From: Competibacter sp963695105
GTDB lineage: Bacteria > Pseudomonadota > Gammaproteobacteria > Competibacterales > Competibacteraceae
Reading direction: 5' to 3'
Length of the DNA stretch: 64,000 nt
Assembly (NCBI GenBank): GCA_963695105.1
Contig: CAVOGC010000001.1
Coordinates: forward strand, 68,266-132,265
The notes under the pieces were generated by a model, which saw only the letters and a program-made list of their open reading frames with translations, was not told the origin of the DNA and did no database searches. Every line of letters starts with the position of its first letter. The stretch's first letter is position 1. Positions 36,108 through 44,519 of the stretch are shown here, piece by piece. The position numbers and the translations under genes are program-made.

Positions 36108-36512
36108 TCACCCGGTGAATAGTTGAAGTTGCGGTTCCACTCGCGCGATCGCTTCGAAGTCGCGGTCATCGTGCAGCAACGCCACGTCATGCTCGACGGC
36201 TTGGCGCGCGATCAGGCAATCGTTTGAACTGCGTGGAGTCACGCCCGCCCAGCGGCAACGACCATACAGATGGGCGGCGGCGATATGCGTTGCGGTCAAG
36301 TTGCTGGATACGAGCAAAGGAAGGTCGGCGAAATACCGTTGCAGTGTAACGAAATGGATATCGGAACTGGCGCCTTGCAGGATTTCCTGAAGAATCAGCG
36401 GCGTCAGGGCAACGGTTGTTTCCGAATCCAGTATCCGTTTCAAGTGATGGACCATTGGCCGGTCAACATTCCGTAGCAGACCGATCCACGCCGAGGTATC
36501 AACCAGAATCAT
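36108..36512 (-). CDS. vapC: VapC-type PIN-domain toxin
   Basis: The 134-residue ribonuclease has the PIN acidic residues: Asp5 in MILVDTSAW, Glu in LQEIL, Asp in SNDCLIA and Asp in LLHDDRDF. It should cleave RNA, probably tRNA, when free of VapB. Its start lies 14 bases inside the vapB end. The frame beginning at 36539 is a less likely upstream start. Confidence 0.92.
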   Translation of the reverse strand: MILVDTSAWIGLLRNVDRPMVHHLKRILDSETTVALTPLILQEILQGASSDIHFVTLQRYFADLPLLVSSNLTATHIAAAHLYGRCRWAGVTPRSSNDCLIARQAVEHDVALLHDDRDFEAIARVEPQLQLFTG

Positions 36513-36708
36513 CGCCGACACGGGCCGCCTTGTAGTCATAATCGGGATCGATGAGTTCCTGACCGACCAGTTCGAGAATTCGGCGCTGTTTCTGATTCGC
36601 CACGAACCGCCGCAGCGCGATGTCTACCGCTTCCCGTTTGGTTTTGACCTTGGCCAGCCGCATGGCTTCGTTGACGAGGTCGTCATTGAGTACGATATTG
36701 GTGCGCAT
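36499..36708 (-). CDS. vapB: VapB-type antitoxin
   Basis: The 69-residue protein has an RHH-like N-terminus (MRTNIVLNDDLVNEAMRLAKVKTKREAVDIALRRFV) of the VapB family and an acidic tail likely to wrap VapC. AGGAGG lies 5 bases before the ATG, inside the palindrome listed as the operator. It overlaps vapC by 14 bases. Confidence 0.9.
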   Translation of the reverse strand: MRTNIVLNDDLVNEAMRLAKVKTKREAVDIALRRFVANQKQRRILELVGQELIDPDYDYKAARVGDDSG

Positions 36709-36730
36709 ATACACCTCCTGATGTGTATAT
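36707..36730. promoter_or_regulatory. Palindromic vapBC operator candidate
   Basis: ATATACAC (36707-36714) and GTGTATAT (36723-36730) form a perfect inverted repeat around an 8-base spacer containing the vapB ribosome-binding site. RHH antitoxins autoregulate through such palindromes, so VapB or VapBC binding here would block both transcription and translation. Confidence 0.65.
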
Positions 36731-36760
36731 ATTAAATGCCTGAATGGATGAGAACAAGCA

Positions 36761-38680
36761 TCACTCCTCACGCGCCAACACCTCCAACGCCTCCTGCGCC
36801 TCCAGCCATTCGCCCTCGATTTCCTCCAGTTCCTTATCCACCTGCGCCTTGCGCAACAGCAATTCCTTCAGCCGGTTTTTGTTGGCATCTTCGTACAGCG
36901 CCGACTCCAACAACTCATCGTGCAAGCGAGTTTGCTCGGCGTGCAACTGCTCCATCCGCTGTTCCAACTTCTTGACGCGCTGTTCCAGCGGTTTGCGCTT
37001 GGCCGCCGACTGCTGGCGGCGTTCCGCGTCCTGTCGCTTCTGTTCGCGGCGTTCGACGGCGCTGCCGCCGTTGCCGATGGCGCGCGGCGTGGCGTCCCGG
37101 TTGGCGGCCCGCTGCTGTTCGTTCAGCCAGTCGCGGTAGTCGTCCAGATCGCCGTCGAACGGCTGCGCCCGGCCTTCCGCCACCAGCAGAAACTCGTCGG
37201 TGACGGTGCGCAGCAGATGCCGGTCGTGCGAAACCACGATCAGCGCGCCCTGATAATCCTGCAAGGCCAGGGTCAGGGCATGGCGCATGTCGAGATCGAG
37301 ATGGTTGGTCGGCTCATCCAGCAGCAGTAGATTGGGTCGCTGCCAGATCAGCAAAGCCAGCGCCAGCCGCGCCTTTTCCCCGCCGGAGAAAGGCGCCACC
37401 GGCTCCAGCGCCCGGTCGCCGTTAAAGGCGAAGCCACCGATAAAATTGCGCAATGCCTGCTCGCTGGCGCGTTCGTCCAGCTTTTGCAGGTGCTGCAGCG
37501 CGCTCCAATCCGGTCGCAGTTGCTCCAACTGATGCTGGGCGAAATAGCCGACGGCCAGACCTTGCCCGGTTTCGATCCGCCCGGTCAACGGCGGCAGCAG
37601 GCCGGCCAGCAGCTTGATAAGCGTCGATTTGCCGGCGCCGTTCGGGCCGAGCAAGCCCAGCCGCGCCCCGGAACCGATGACCAGATTCACATTGTCCAGC
37701 ACCTTGCGCTCGCCATAGCCGACGGCGACTTTCTCGACCGCCAGCAGCGGGTTGGGCAAGCGCTCCGGTTCGGCGAAACCGAATGAGAACGGAGAGTCCA
37801 CATGGGCGGCGGCGATCCGCTCCATCCGCTCCAGCGCTTTGATGCGACTCTGGGCTTGTCTGGCTTTGGTGGCCTTGGCGCGGAAGCGGGTAATGAAGCT
37901 TTCCAGATGCGCGATTTCCCGTTGTTGCTTCTCGTAGGCCGCCTGCTGCAAGGCCAGCCGCGCCGCGCGCTGGTCCTCGAAGGCGGCGTAGTTGCCGGTG
38001 TAAAGCGTGATGCGCCGCTGGTCGATGTGGACGATGTGATCGGCGACGTTGTCCAGTACGTCGCGGTCGTGGGAGATCAGCAACAGCGTGCCCGGATAGG
38101 CGCGCAGCCATTGTTCCAGCCACAGCACGGCGTCGAGATCGAGATGGTTGGTCGGCTCGTCCAGCAGCAGCAGGTCGGAGCGGCACATCAGCGCCTGGGC
38201 CAGGTTCAGCCGCACCCGCCAGCCGCCGGAGAATTCGGCGACCGGTCGTTCCAGTTGATCGGCGGCAAAGCCCAGCCCGGCCATCAGCTTGCCGGCGCGG
38301 GCGCGGGCGCTGTAGCCGCCGATGGTGTCGAAATGAGCATGTAACTCCGCCTGCCGCGTGCCGTCGTGAGCAGCTTCGGCGGCGTGCAGGTCGCGTTCGA
38401 TCCGGCGCAGCTCGGCGTCGCCGTCCAGCACGAACTCCAGCGCCGGCGTCGGCAGAGCCGGGGTTTCCTGGGCGACGTGGGCCAGCGTCCAGCGCGGCGG
38501 CACATCGAGATCGCCGGTGTCGGGGTGCAGTTCGTCGCGCAGCAGGGCGAACAGGGTGGATTTGCCGCTGCCGTTGGCGCCGGTCAGCCCGACCTTCCAG
38601 CCGGGATGCACGGTCAGCGACACGTTATCGAACAGCGGCTTGCCGCCGCGTTGCAGGGAGAGTTGGCGTAGGGTGATCAA
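36761..38680 (-). CDS. ABC-F ATPase, YheS-like
   Basis: A double-ATPase ABC-F protein of about 640 residues: Walker A GANGSGKST and GPNGAGKST, signatures FSGGWRVRL and FSGGEKARL, LLLDEPTNHLDLD twice, an inter-domain linker with basic AKATKARQAQSRIKALERME, and a C-terminal Glu/Lys-rich coiled coil. No membrane spans. ABC-F proteins act on the ribosome. A TTG at 38680 (LITLRQL) gives the YheS-like start; 38731 is possible. It sits between the two toxin-antitoxin loci. Confidence 0.92.
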   Translation of the reverse strand: MITLRQLSLQRGGKPLFDNVSLTVHPGWKVGLTGANGSGKSTLFALLRDELHPDTGDLDVPPRWTLAHVAQETPALPTPALEFVLDGDAELRRIERDLHAAEAAHDGTRQAELHAHFDTIGGYSARARAGKLMAGLGFAADQLERPVAEFSGGWRVRLNLAQALMCRSDLLLLDEPTNHLDLDAVLWLEQWLRAYPGTLLLISHDRDVLDNVADHIVHIDQRRITLYTGNYAAFEDQRAARLALQQAAYEKQQREIAHLESFITRFRAKATKARQAQSRIKALERMERIAAAHVDSPFSFGFAEPERLPNPLLAVEKVAVGYGERKVLDNVNLVIGSGARLGLLGPNGAGKSTLIKLLAGLLPPLTGRIETGQGLAVGYFAQHQLEQLRPDWSALQHLQKLDERASEQALRNFIGGFAFNGDRALEPVAPFSGGEKARLALALLIWQRPNLLLLDEPTNHLDLDMRHALTLALQDYQGALIVVSHDRHLLRTVTDEFLLVAEGRAQPFDGDLDDYRDWLNEQQRAANRDATPRAIGNGGSAVERREQKRQDAERRQQSAAKRKPLEQRVKKLEQRMEQLHAEQTRLHDELLESALYEDANKNRLKELLLRKAQVDKELEEIEGEWLEAQEALEVLAREE

Positions 38681-38723
38681 GACCGGGATGATCCTGGATG
38701 TCGATGGAAAAGAGACGAGGGAA

Positions 38724-38742
38724 GATACCATAATTTGGTATC
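38724..38742. promoter_or_regulatory. Palindromic hicAB operator candidate
   Basis: GATACCA (38724-38730) and TGGTATC (38736-38742) form a perfect palindrome with a 5-base AT spacer, 10 bases before hicA. It lies in the divergent gap with the ABC-F gene and is a likely HicB operator. Confidence 0.6.
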
Positions 38743-38751
38743 ATTCCGAGC

Positions 38752-39006
38752 ATGAAACGCCAATACCAACGTACACTTGAGTTGTTGTTTGCACGTCCGA
38801 TCAGCGCCAACATCGCGTGGCGCGACATTGAGGCGTTATTCCGCGAGTTGGGGGCGGAGATCAGCGAACGAGAAGGGTCTCGTATTGGCGTGCGACTGTT
38901 TGGCGAACGGCGGGTGTTTCACCGGCCGCACCCATCCCCTCATGCCGATGAGGGGGCGGTGGAGAGCATTCGCAAGTGGTTGGAACAGCACGGGGTAGCG
39001 CCATGA
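38752..39006 (+). CDS. hicA: HicA-type toxin
   Basis: The 84-residue protein has the HicA double-stranded-RNA-binding-like fold: WRDIEALFRELGAEISEREGSRIGVRLFGERRVFHRPHP. HicA cleaves mRNA. The GS motif continues with Arg rather than His, as in the subgroup paired with COG4226 HicB. Its stop overlaps the hicB start (ATGA). Confidence 0.88.
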   Translation: MKRQYQRTLELLFARPISANIAWRDIEALFRELGAEISEREGSRIGVRLFGERRVFHRPHPSPHADEGAVESIRKWLEQHGVAP

Positions 39007-39338
39007 TCAACTTGATGGACATCGATGGCTACCAGGCCGTCGTCAGTTTCGACCCGGAACTCGGCCTGTTTCGTGGCGAGTTCGTCGGCCTCAGTGGTGG
39101 GGCGGATTTCTATGCTGACAACGTGGCGGATTTGCGCAAGGAAGGCGCCACCTCTCTCAAGGTGTTTCTGGAGATGTGCGCCGAGGATGGAGTCGAACCG
39201 CGCAAGACTTATTCAGGGCGCTTTATATTGCGGCTCGACCCCGAACTGCACGCTAGGGCGGTCGCGCGGGCGCAGGCCGAGGGTAAGAGCCTGAACGAGT
39301 GGGCGAAAGAAACCATCAAAGCGGCGGTATCGTCTTAA
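39003..39338 (+). CDS. hicB: HicB-type antitoxin
   Basis: The 111-residue protein has a partial RNase H-like N-terminus (YQAVVSFDPELGLFRGEFVGL, YADNVADLRKEGATSLKVFLE) and a C-terminal RHH DNA-binding segment (GRFILRLDPELHARAVARAQ, then LNEWAKETI). It neutralises HicA and probably represses the operon through the palindrome at 38724. Confidence 0.9.
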   Translation: MINLMDIDGYQAVVSFDPELGLFRGEFVGLSGGADFYADNVADLRKEGATSLKVFLEMCAEDGVEPRKTYSGRFILRLDPELHARAVARAQAEGKSLNEWAKETIKAAVSS

Positions 39339-39371
39339 GATCCTCCTTAATTCGCTGGCCTGGGGGGCAAT

Positions 39372-40118
39372 ATGACCGACGACGAACTGTTGCGCTACAG
39401 CCGGCAAATCCTGTTGCCGGACTTCGACATCGACGGGCAGGAGCGGCTGCGCCGGTCCCGCGTGCTGCTTGTCGGTCTGGGCGGGCTGGGTTCGCCGGTG
39501 GCGATGTACCTGGCCGCCGCTGGAGTGGGACGGTTGACGCTGGTCGATTTCGACCGCGTGGACCTGTCCAACCTGCAACGACAGATTGTCCATCGTACCA
39601 TCGACGTTGGCCGGCTCAAGGTCGAATCGGCTCGCGATACCCTGTTGGCGCTCAATCCCCTGATCGAAGTGGCAACGGTTCCGAAAGCCCTGGACGAAGC
39701 GGAGTGGCGGGAACAGGTCCGCCAGGCCAATGTGGTGGTGGATGCCTGCGACAACCTGCCGGCCCGACTGGCGATCAATGCCGCCTGCGTGCGCGCCGGT
39801 GTGCCGCTGGTCACCGGCGCGGCGATCCGGCTGGAAGGACAGGTGCTGGTCTGGCGGCCGGGTGGGGAGGGCGCCTGTTATCGTTGCCTGTACCGCGACG
39901 CCGACATGTCCCCCGAAACCTGCGCCCAGACCGGCGTGCTGGCGCCGGTGGTCGGGATCGTCGGCAGTATTCAAGCGCTGGAGGCGATCAAGGTGTTGGC
40001 CGGTTTCGGGGAAACGCTCGCCGGCCGGCTATTACTGCTGGATGCCAAGCGGATGGAATGGCGGACACTGAAGGTGCGCCGCGACCCGGCTTGCCCGGTC
40101 TGCGGCGGCGTGCCATGA
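39372..40118 (+). CDS. moeB: MoeB/ThiF-type adenylyltransferase
   Basis: The 248-residue E1-like enzyme has LRYSRQILLPDFDIDGQ at the N-terminus, the nucleotide site LLVGLGGLGSPVA, DNLPARLAIN, and zinc Cys pairs CYRCLY and CPVCGG. It adenylates the C-terminus of a ubiquitin-like sulfur carrier (MoaD or ThiS) in molybdopterin or thiamine synthesis. Which carrier it serves is not shown; no carrier gene is in the window. It overlaps the next gene (ATGA). Confidence 0.92.
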   Translation: MTDDELLRYSRQILLPDFDIDGQERLRRSRVLLVGLGGLGSPVAMYLAAAGVGRLTLVDFDRVDLSNLQRQIVHRTIDVGRLKVESARDTLLALNPLIEVATVPKALDEAEWREQVRQANVVVDACDNLPARLAINAACVRAGVPLVTGAAIRLEGQVLVWRPGGEGACYRCLYRDADMSPETCAQTGVLAPVVGIVGSIQALEAIKVLAGFGETLAGRLLLLDAKRMEWRTLKVRRDPACPVCGGVP

Positions 40119-40597
40119 CCGCTGACGACTGGATCGCCCATCTGCAACTCGGGCCGCATCCCGAAGGCGGTTATTTCCGCCGCAATTACACCGCCGAACT
40201 CACGCTGGATTTACCGGATCGGAACGGGCCGCGCCCGGTGGCGACCGCGATTTTCTACCTGCTGAAGGGCGGCCAGCATTCCCGCCTGCACCGACTGAAA
40301 TCGGACGAACTCTGGCATTTCCACCTCGGTTCGGTGCTGACCCTCCATCGCCTGGACTTGCGGGAAGGCTACGTCGCGGCGAAGCTGGGCGCCGATCCCG
40401 CCGCCGGCCAGCACCTGCAAATTGTCGTCCGCGCCGGCTGCTGGTTTGGGGCGACCATGGACGATCCCGCCGGTTTCAGTCTGCTGGGCTGTACCGTTGC
40501 CCCCGGTTTCGATTGCGCCGATTTCGAGCTGGCCGACCGTGCCGCGCTCCTCCACCAGTATCCCCAACATGTTGCACTGATCGAACGGCTCACCTGA
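40115..40597 (+). CDS. Cupin_5 (DUF985) family protein
   Basis: The 160-residue protein matches the cupin_5 family: LGPHPEGGYFRRNYTAE, AIFYLLKGGQHSRLHRLKSDELWHFHLG and the late GCTVAPGFDCADFELADR. Its function is unknown; sugar-nucleotide or small-molecule binding has been proposed for the family. It is coupled to moeB by an ATGA overlap. Confidence 0.88.
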   Translation: MTADDWIAHLQLGPHPEGGYFRRNYTAELTLDLPDRNGPRPVATAIFYLLKGGQHSRLHRLKSDELWHFHLGSVLTLHRLDLREGYVAAKLGADPAAGQHLQIVVRAGCWFGATMDDPAGFSLLGCTVAPGFDCADFELADRAALLHQYPQHVALIERLT

Positions 40598-40615
40598 ACT
40601 TCAAAGGAGATTTCC

Positions 40616-41500
40616 ATGACCTTTTCCATTGTCGCCTTCGACCCCGCCAACGGCGATCTGGGCGTGGCCGTGCAGTCCAAGTTCCCCAATGTCGGCATCT
40701 CCATCCCGTTCGCCAAGGCCGGCGTGGGCGCGGTGGCGACCCAATCTTATTGCAATACCAGTTTCGGCCCACGCGGGTTCGCGTTGTTGGAAAACGGGGC
40801 TTCACCCGAACAGGCGCTGGAAATTCTGATCGGTGGCGACCCTCAGCGTGATTATCGGCAGGTGGGAATCATCGACGCGCAAGGGCGCAGCGCCAGTTTC
40901 ACCGGCGCGCGCTGTTTCGACTGGGCCGGCGATTACCGTGGCGAACACTGCTCGGCGCAGGGCAACACCTTGGCCGGAATAGGGGTGGTGGAAGGCATGG
41001 TGCGGGCGTTCGAGGACACGCGCGGGCCACTGGCCGAGCGGTTGCTGGCGGCGCTGCATGCCGGCCAGGCCGCCGGCGGCGACCGGCGCGGCCAGCAATC
41101 GGCGGCCTTGCTGGTGAAGCGGGCCGGCGGCGGCTACGGTGGCTTCGATGATCGATATGTGGAAATCTCGGTCTGCGATCATCCCACTCCGATCGCCGAA
41201 CTCGAACGGCTGTACGCCATCCACCGGCTGACCTACCTGCGCAGCGATCCGGACCAACTGGTCAGGATCGACACCGCCATCGCCAACGAATTGCAACAGA
41301 TCCTGCACGCCCGGGGCTTCTACAAGGGCGCGGCGACCGGTGTCCACGACGAGGAAATGCTCCGAATTCTGCGCGATTTCATGGGCTGGGAGAACTACGA
41401 CGAGCGCATCCGCGACGATGACCGGATCGATCTGGAAGTGTTGGAGGACATGCGCCGGAAACACGCGCTCTGGCTCGAACGGCACGGCCACGCCCGCTGA
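40616..41500 (+). CDS. DUF1028 protein with C-terminal PG-binding-like domain
   Basis: The first 210 residues are DUF1028, an Ntn-hydrolase-like fold beginning TFSIVAFDPANGDLGVAVQSKFPNVG. A Gly/Ala-rich segment leads to a C-terminal helical domain (LTYLRSDPDQLVRIDTAIANELQQILHARGFYKG) resembling the putative peptidoglycan-binding domain often fused to DUF1028. No signal peptide is seen. The reaction is unknown. It converges on phoU. Confidence 0.88.
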   Translation: MTFSIVAFDPANGDLGVAVQSKFPNVGISIPFAKAGVGAVATQSYCNTSFGPRGFALLENGASPEQALEILIGGDPQRDYRQVGIIDAQGRSASFTGARCFDWAGDYRGEHCSAQGNTLAGIGVVEGMVRAFEDTRGPLAERLLAALHAGQAAGGDRRGQQSAALLVKRAGGGYGGFDDRYVEISVCDHPTPIAELERLYAIHRLTYLRSDPDQLVRIDTAIANELQQILHARGFYKGAATGVHDEEMLRILRDFMGWENYDERIRDDDRIDLEVLEDMRRKHALWLERHGHAR

Positions 41501-41524
41501 CCGCCCCGGCGGGTCGGACTGTCG

Positions 41525-42250
41525 TTACTCCGCCGCCATGGCGTCCTTTTCCAGCACATCCATGCTGACGTGGCGCACGTCCTTGCCCTTGACCAGATAG
41601 ATGATGTACTCGGCGATGTTCTTGGCATGATCGCCGATCCGTTCCAGCGCCTTGATGATGAACAGCACGTTGATGGCGTGGCCGATGGTGCGCGGGTCTT
41701 CCATCATATAGGTGATCAACCGCCGCAGCGCCGACTGGAACTCCTGATCCAGGTTATCGTCGCCCCGGGCGACGTCCACCGCCATTTCCACATCCAGCCG
41801 GGCCAGGGCGTCGAGGCAGCCGTGCAGCATGTCGGCCGCCAGCTTGGCCATCGGCTTGACGTCGCGCAGCAGCTTGGCGCTGGGCGGGCTGCTGACGGCG
41901 TCGTAGGTCTTGATGGTCATCCGGGCGATTTTTTCCACCTCGTCGCCGATTCGCTCCAGGTCGGTGACGGCCTTGGACAGCGACATGATCAGCCGCAAGT
42001 CGCTGCCGACCGGTTGGCGCAGGGCGATCAGACTGTTGCTGTCCTCGTCGATTTTGACTTGCAGACCGTTGATGATCTGGTCGCGGGCGATCACCTCGCG
42101 GGCCAGGGCGAGGTCCTCGTCGTCCAGCGACCTGATGGCGTTCTTGATCTGGTCCTCGACCAGCCCGCCCATTTCCAGCACCAGGTTGCGCAGGTTGGCG
42201 AGCTGTATGTCGAACTGCTTGACGGTATGGGCATCGTGACTGATGGGCAT
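41525..42250 (-). CDS. phoU: Phosphate signalling protein PhoU
   Basis: The 241-residue protein has two PhoU helical bundles (LRNLVLEMGGLVEDQIKNAI and MSLSKAVTDLERIGDEVEKIARM; second LERIGDHAKNIAEYIIYLV). It represses the Pho regulon when phosphate is plentiful by contacting PstB and the kinase PhoR. Last gene of pstS-pstC-pstA-pstB-phoU. Confidence 0.96.
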   Translation of the reverse strand: MPISHDAHTVKQFDIQLANLRNLVLEMGGLVEDQIKNAIRSLDDEDLALAREVIARDQIINGLQVKIDEDSNSLIALRQPVGSDLRLIMSLSKAVTDLERIGDEVEKIARMTIKTYDAVSSPPSAKLLRDVKPMAKLAADMLHGCLDALARLDVEMAVDVARGDDNLDQEFQSALRRLITYMMEDPRTIGHAINVLFIIKALERIGDHAKNIAEYIIYLVKGKDVRHVSMDVLEKDAMAAE

Positions 42251-42278
42251 CTTGGGTACTCCCGATGGAGAGTGAGCG

Positions 42279-43169
42279 TCAACCGAAGCGGCCGGTGATG
42301 TAGTCTTCGGTCAGTTTGTGCTTGGGATTGGTGAAAATCTGGTCGGTTTCACCGATCTCGATCAGATCGCCCAGATGGAAATAGGCGGTGCGCTGGGAGA
42401 CGCGGGCCGCCTGCTGCATCGAGTGGGTCACGATGACGATGGTGTAGTTCTCCCGCAGTTCGTCGATCAATTCCTCGATCTTGGCGGTGGCGATGGGGTC
42501 GAGCGCCGAGCAGGGCTCGTCCATCAGGATCACCTCGGGGTTGACGGCGATGGCGCGGGCGATGCAGAGCCGTTGCTGCTGGCCGCCGGACAGGCTGGTG
42601 CCCGGCTCGTCCATTCGCTTCTCGACTTCCTTGATCAGGCCGGCCCGTTCCAGGCTGGCATGGACCAGTTCGTCGAGTTCCGCCTTACCGTTGACCATGC
42701 CGTGGATGCGCGGCCCGTAGGCGACGTTCTCGTAAATCGATTTGGGAAAGGGGTTGGGTTTTTGAAACACCATGCCGACCCGGGCCCGCAGTTGCACCAC
42801 ATCGATGCTCTTGTCGTAGATGTTGTCCTCGTCGAGCTGGATTTGCCCGGTGATCCGGCAGGAGGCAATGGTGTCGTTCATCCGGTTCAGACAGCGCAGA
42901 AAGGTGGATTTGCCGCAGCCGGACGGGCCGATGAACGCGATGACTTCGTTGGCGCCAATGTCGAGGCTGACCTGCCTCAGCGCGTGTTTCTCGCTGTAAT
43001 AAACGTTGACCTCGCGGCAGAGCATTTTCGGGTTGTCCACCGTGATCTTGCCGACGGTCTGCCGGTGGTCGTAGTCGGTGATCTGGGCGCTCGACAGCGG
43101 AGCCTCCCGAGTCTGGTAGTCCAGCGCGCTGTCCGGGGCGGCCTTGGCTTCGATCATTGTTGTACTCAT
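42279..43169 (-). CDS. pstB: Phosphate ABC transporter ATPase PstB
   Basis: The 296-residue ATPase has Walker A FIGPSGCGKSTFLRCLNRMND, signature LSGGQQQRL, Walker B EVILMDEPCSALDP and the His switch VTHSM. A 30-residue N-terminal extension precedes the usual start. It powers phosphate import with PstC and PstA. Confidence 0.97.
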   Translation of the reverse strand: MSTTMIEAKAAPDSALDYQTREAPLSSAQITDYDHRQTVGKITVDNPKMLCREVNVYYSEKHALRQVSLDIGANEVIAFIGPSGCGKSTFLRCLNRMNDTIASCRITGQIQLDEDNIYDKSIDVVQLRARVGMVFQKPNPFPKSIYENVAYGPRIHGMVNGKAELDELVHASLERAGLIKEVEKRMDEPGTSLSGGQQQRLCIARAIAVNPEVILMDEPCSALDPIATAKIEELIDELRENYTIVIVTHSMQQAARVSQRTAYFHLGDLIEIGETDQIFTNPKHKLTEDYITGRFG

Positions 43170-43199
43170 GGGAAGTAATCCTCGGGGATGAGAGGCGTT

Positions 43200-44519
43200 T
43201 TACCAGCGCCGCTCGAAGCGCTTGCGCAGGACGATGGCCAGGCCGTTCATCAGAATCATAAACCCCAGCAAGACCATGATGGCGGCCGAGGTGCGTTCCA
43301 CGAAGGCGCGTTCCGGCAGGTCGGCCCAAAGGTAGATCTGTACCGGCAGCACGGTCGCGGGATCGGTGAAGCCGCGCGGCACGTCAACGATGAAGGCGAC
43401 CATGCCGATCATCAGCAGCGGCGCCGATTCGCCCAGGGCGCGGGCCATGCCGATGATGGAGCCGGTCAACATGCCCGGCATGGCCAGGGGCAGCACATGA
43501 TGTCCCACCATCTGCAATTTGGATGCGCCCATGCCCAGCGCCGCCTCGCGGATGGAAGGCGGCACCGAGGTCAGGGCGGCGCGGCCGGCGATGATGATGA
43601 CCGGCAGCGTCATCAGACTCAGCACCAGACCGCCGACCAGCGGCGCGGAGCGCGGCAGGCCGAAGAAGTTGATGAACACCGCCAACCCCAGCAGGCCGAA
43701 CACGATCGACGGCACCGCCGCCAGGTTGTTGATGTTGACCTCGATCAAATCGGTCCAGCGGTTTTTGGGGGCGAACTCCTCCAGGTAGACCGCCGTCGCC
43801 ACCCCGATGGGAAAAGACAGCAGGAAGGTGATCACCAGGGTGTAGAAGGAGCCCATCAGCGCGCCGCGGATGCCGGCCTGTTCCGGCTCGCGCGAATCGC
43901 CGTTGCTGAACAGGATGGTGTTGAACCGCTTTTCCAACCGGCCGTCGGCCCTGAGCCGGTCGATCCAGGCGATCTCCTGATCCGTGATCGGCCGCAGCGA
44001 TTCATCGAGGGTGCGGTCGATGTTGCCCTTGACCAGGGTATCGACCTCGGCGCTGGCCAGCACCCAAACCGGCTGCGTGGTGTCGATCAGGGCCGGATCG
44101 GCGAGCACCTCGCCGCGCAGTCGCAGCGGGGCATTGGTGCTGATCAGTCCATACAGCGCCCGCAGGTCGCGCCGGCCCTCGGCCCGCGGGAACAGCCCGC
44201 GCAGGCTGGCGCGCGTCAGCGCGGCGTAGTCGGCGTTTTCCAGCGCCTTCGGGTCGCGTTGGCCGTCCGGATCGATCACCGCCGCGTCGAAGGTGATCGG
44301 CAGCTCGATGTAGGTCTGCCAGAACGCCGGGTAGCCCTTGCCGATGATGTTGGCGAACATCAGCACCACGAAGGCCAGCCCCAGGCTGATGGCGGTCAGC
44401 CCGTACCAGCGGAAGCGCCGTTCGGCGGCGTGCCGGCGCTTGAGGCCGGCGTTGACGATGGTTTTGATGTCGCGGGACGCGGCCGGCGGCATGGCGGCGG
44501 AATCGTCTAACTTACTCAT
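43200..44519 (-). CDS. pstA: Phosphate ABC transporter permease PstA
   Basis: The 439-residue permease is longer than the E. coli form, as in Pseudomonas-type systems. The N-terminal 250 residues carry one helix and a periplasmic region, followed by six helices and the coupling motif EAALGMGASKLQMVGHHVLPLAMPG. It overlaps pstC by 8 bases. Confidence 0.94.
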   Translation of the reverse strand: MSKLDDSAAMPPAASRDIKTIVNAGLKRRHAAERRFRWYGLTAISLGLAFVVLMFANIIGKGYPAFWQTYIELPITFDAAVIDPDGQRDPKALENADYAALTRASLRGLFPRAEGRRDLRALYGLISTNAPLRLRGEVLADPALIDTTQPVWVLASAEVDTLVKGNIDRTLDESLRPITDQEIAWIDRLRADGRLEKRFNTILFSNGDSREPEQAGIRGALMGSFYTLVITFLLSFPIGVATAVYLEEFAPKNRWTDLIEVNINNLAAVPSIVFGLLGLAVFINFFGLPRSAPLVGGLVLSLMTLPVIIIAGRAALTSVPPSIREAALGMGASKLQMVGHHVLPLAMPGMLTGSIIGMARALGESAPLLMIGMVAFIVDVPRGFTDPATVLPVQIYLWADLPERAFVERTSAAIMVLLGFMILMNGLAIVLRKRFERRW

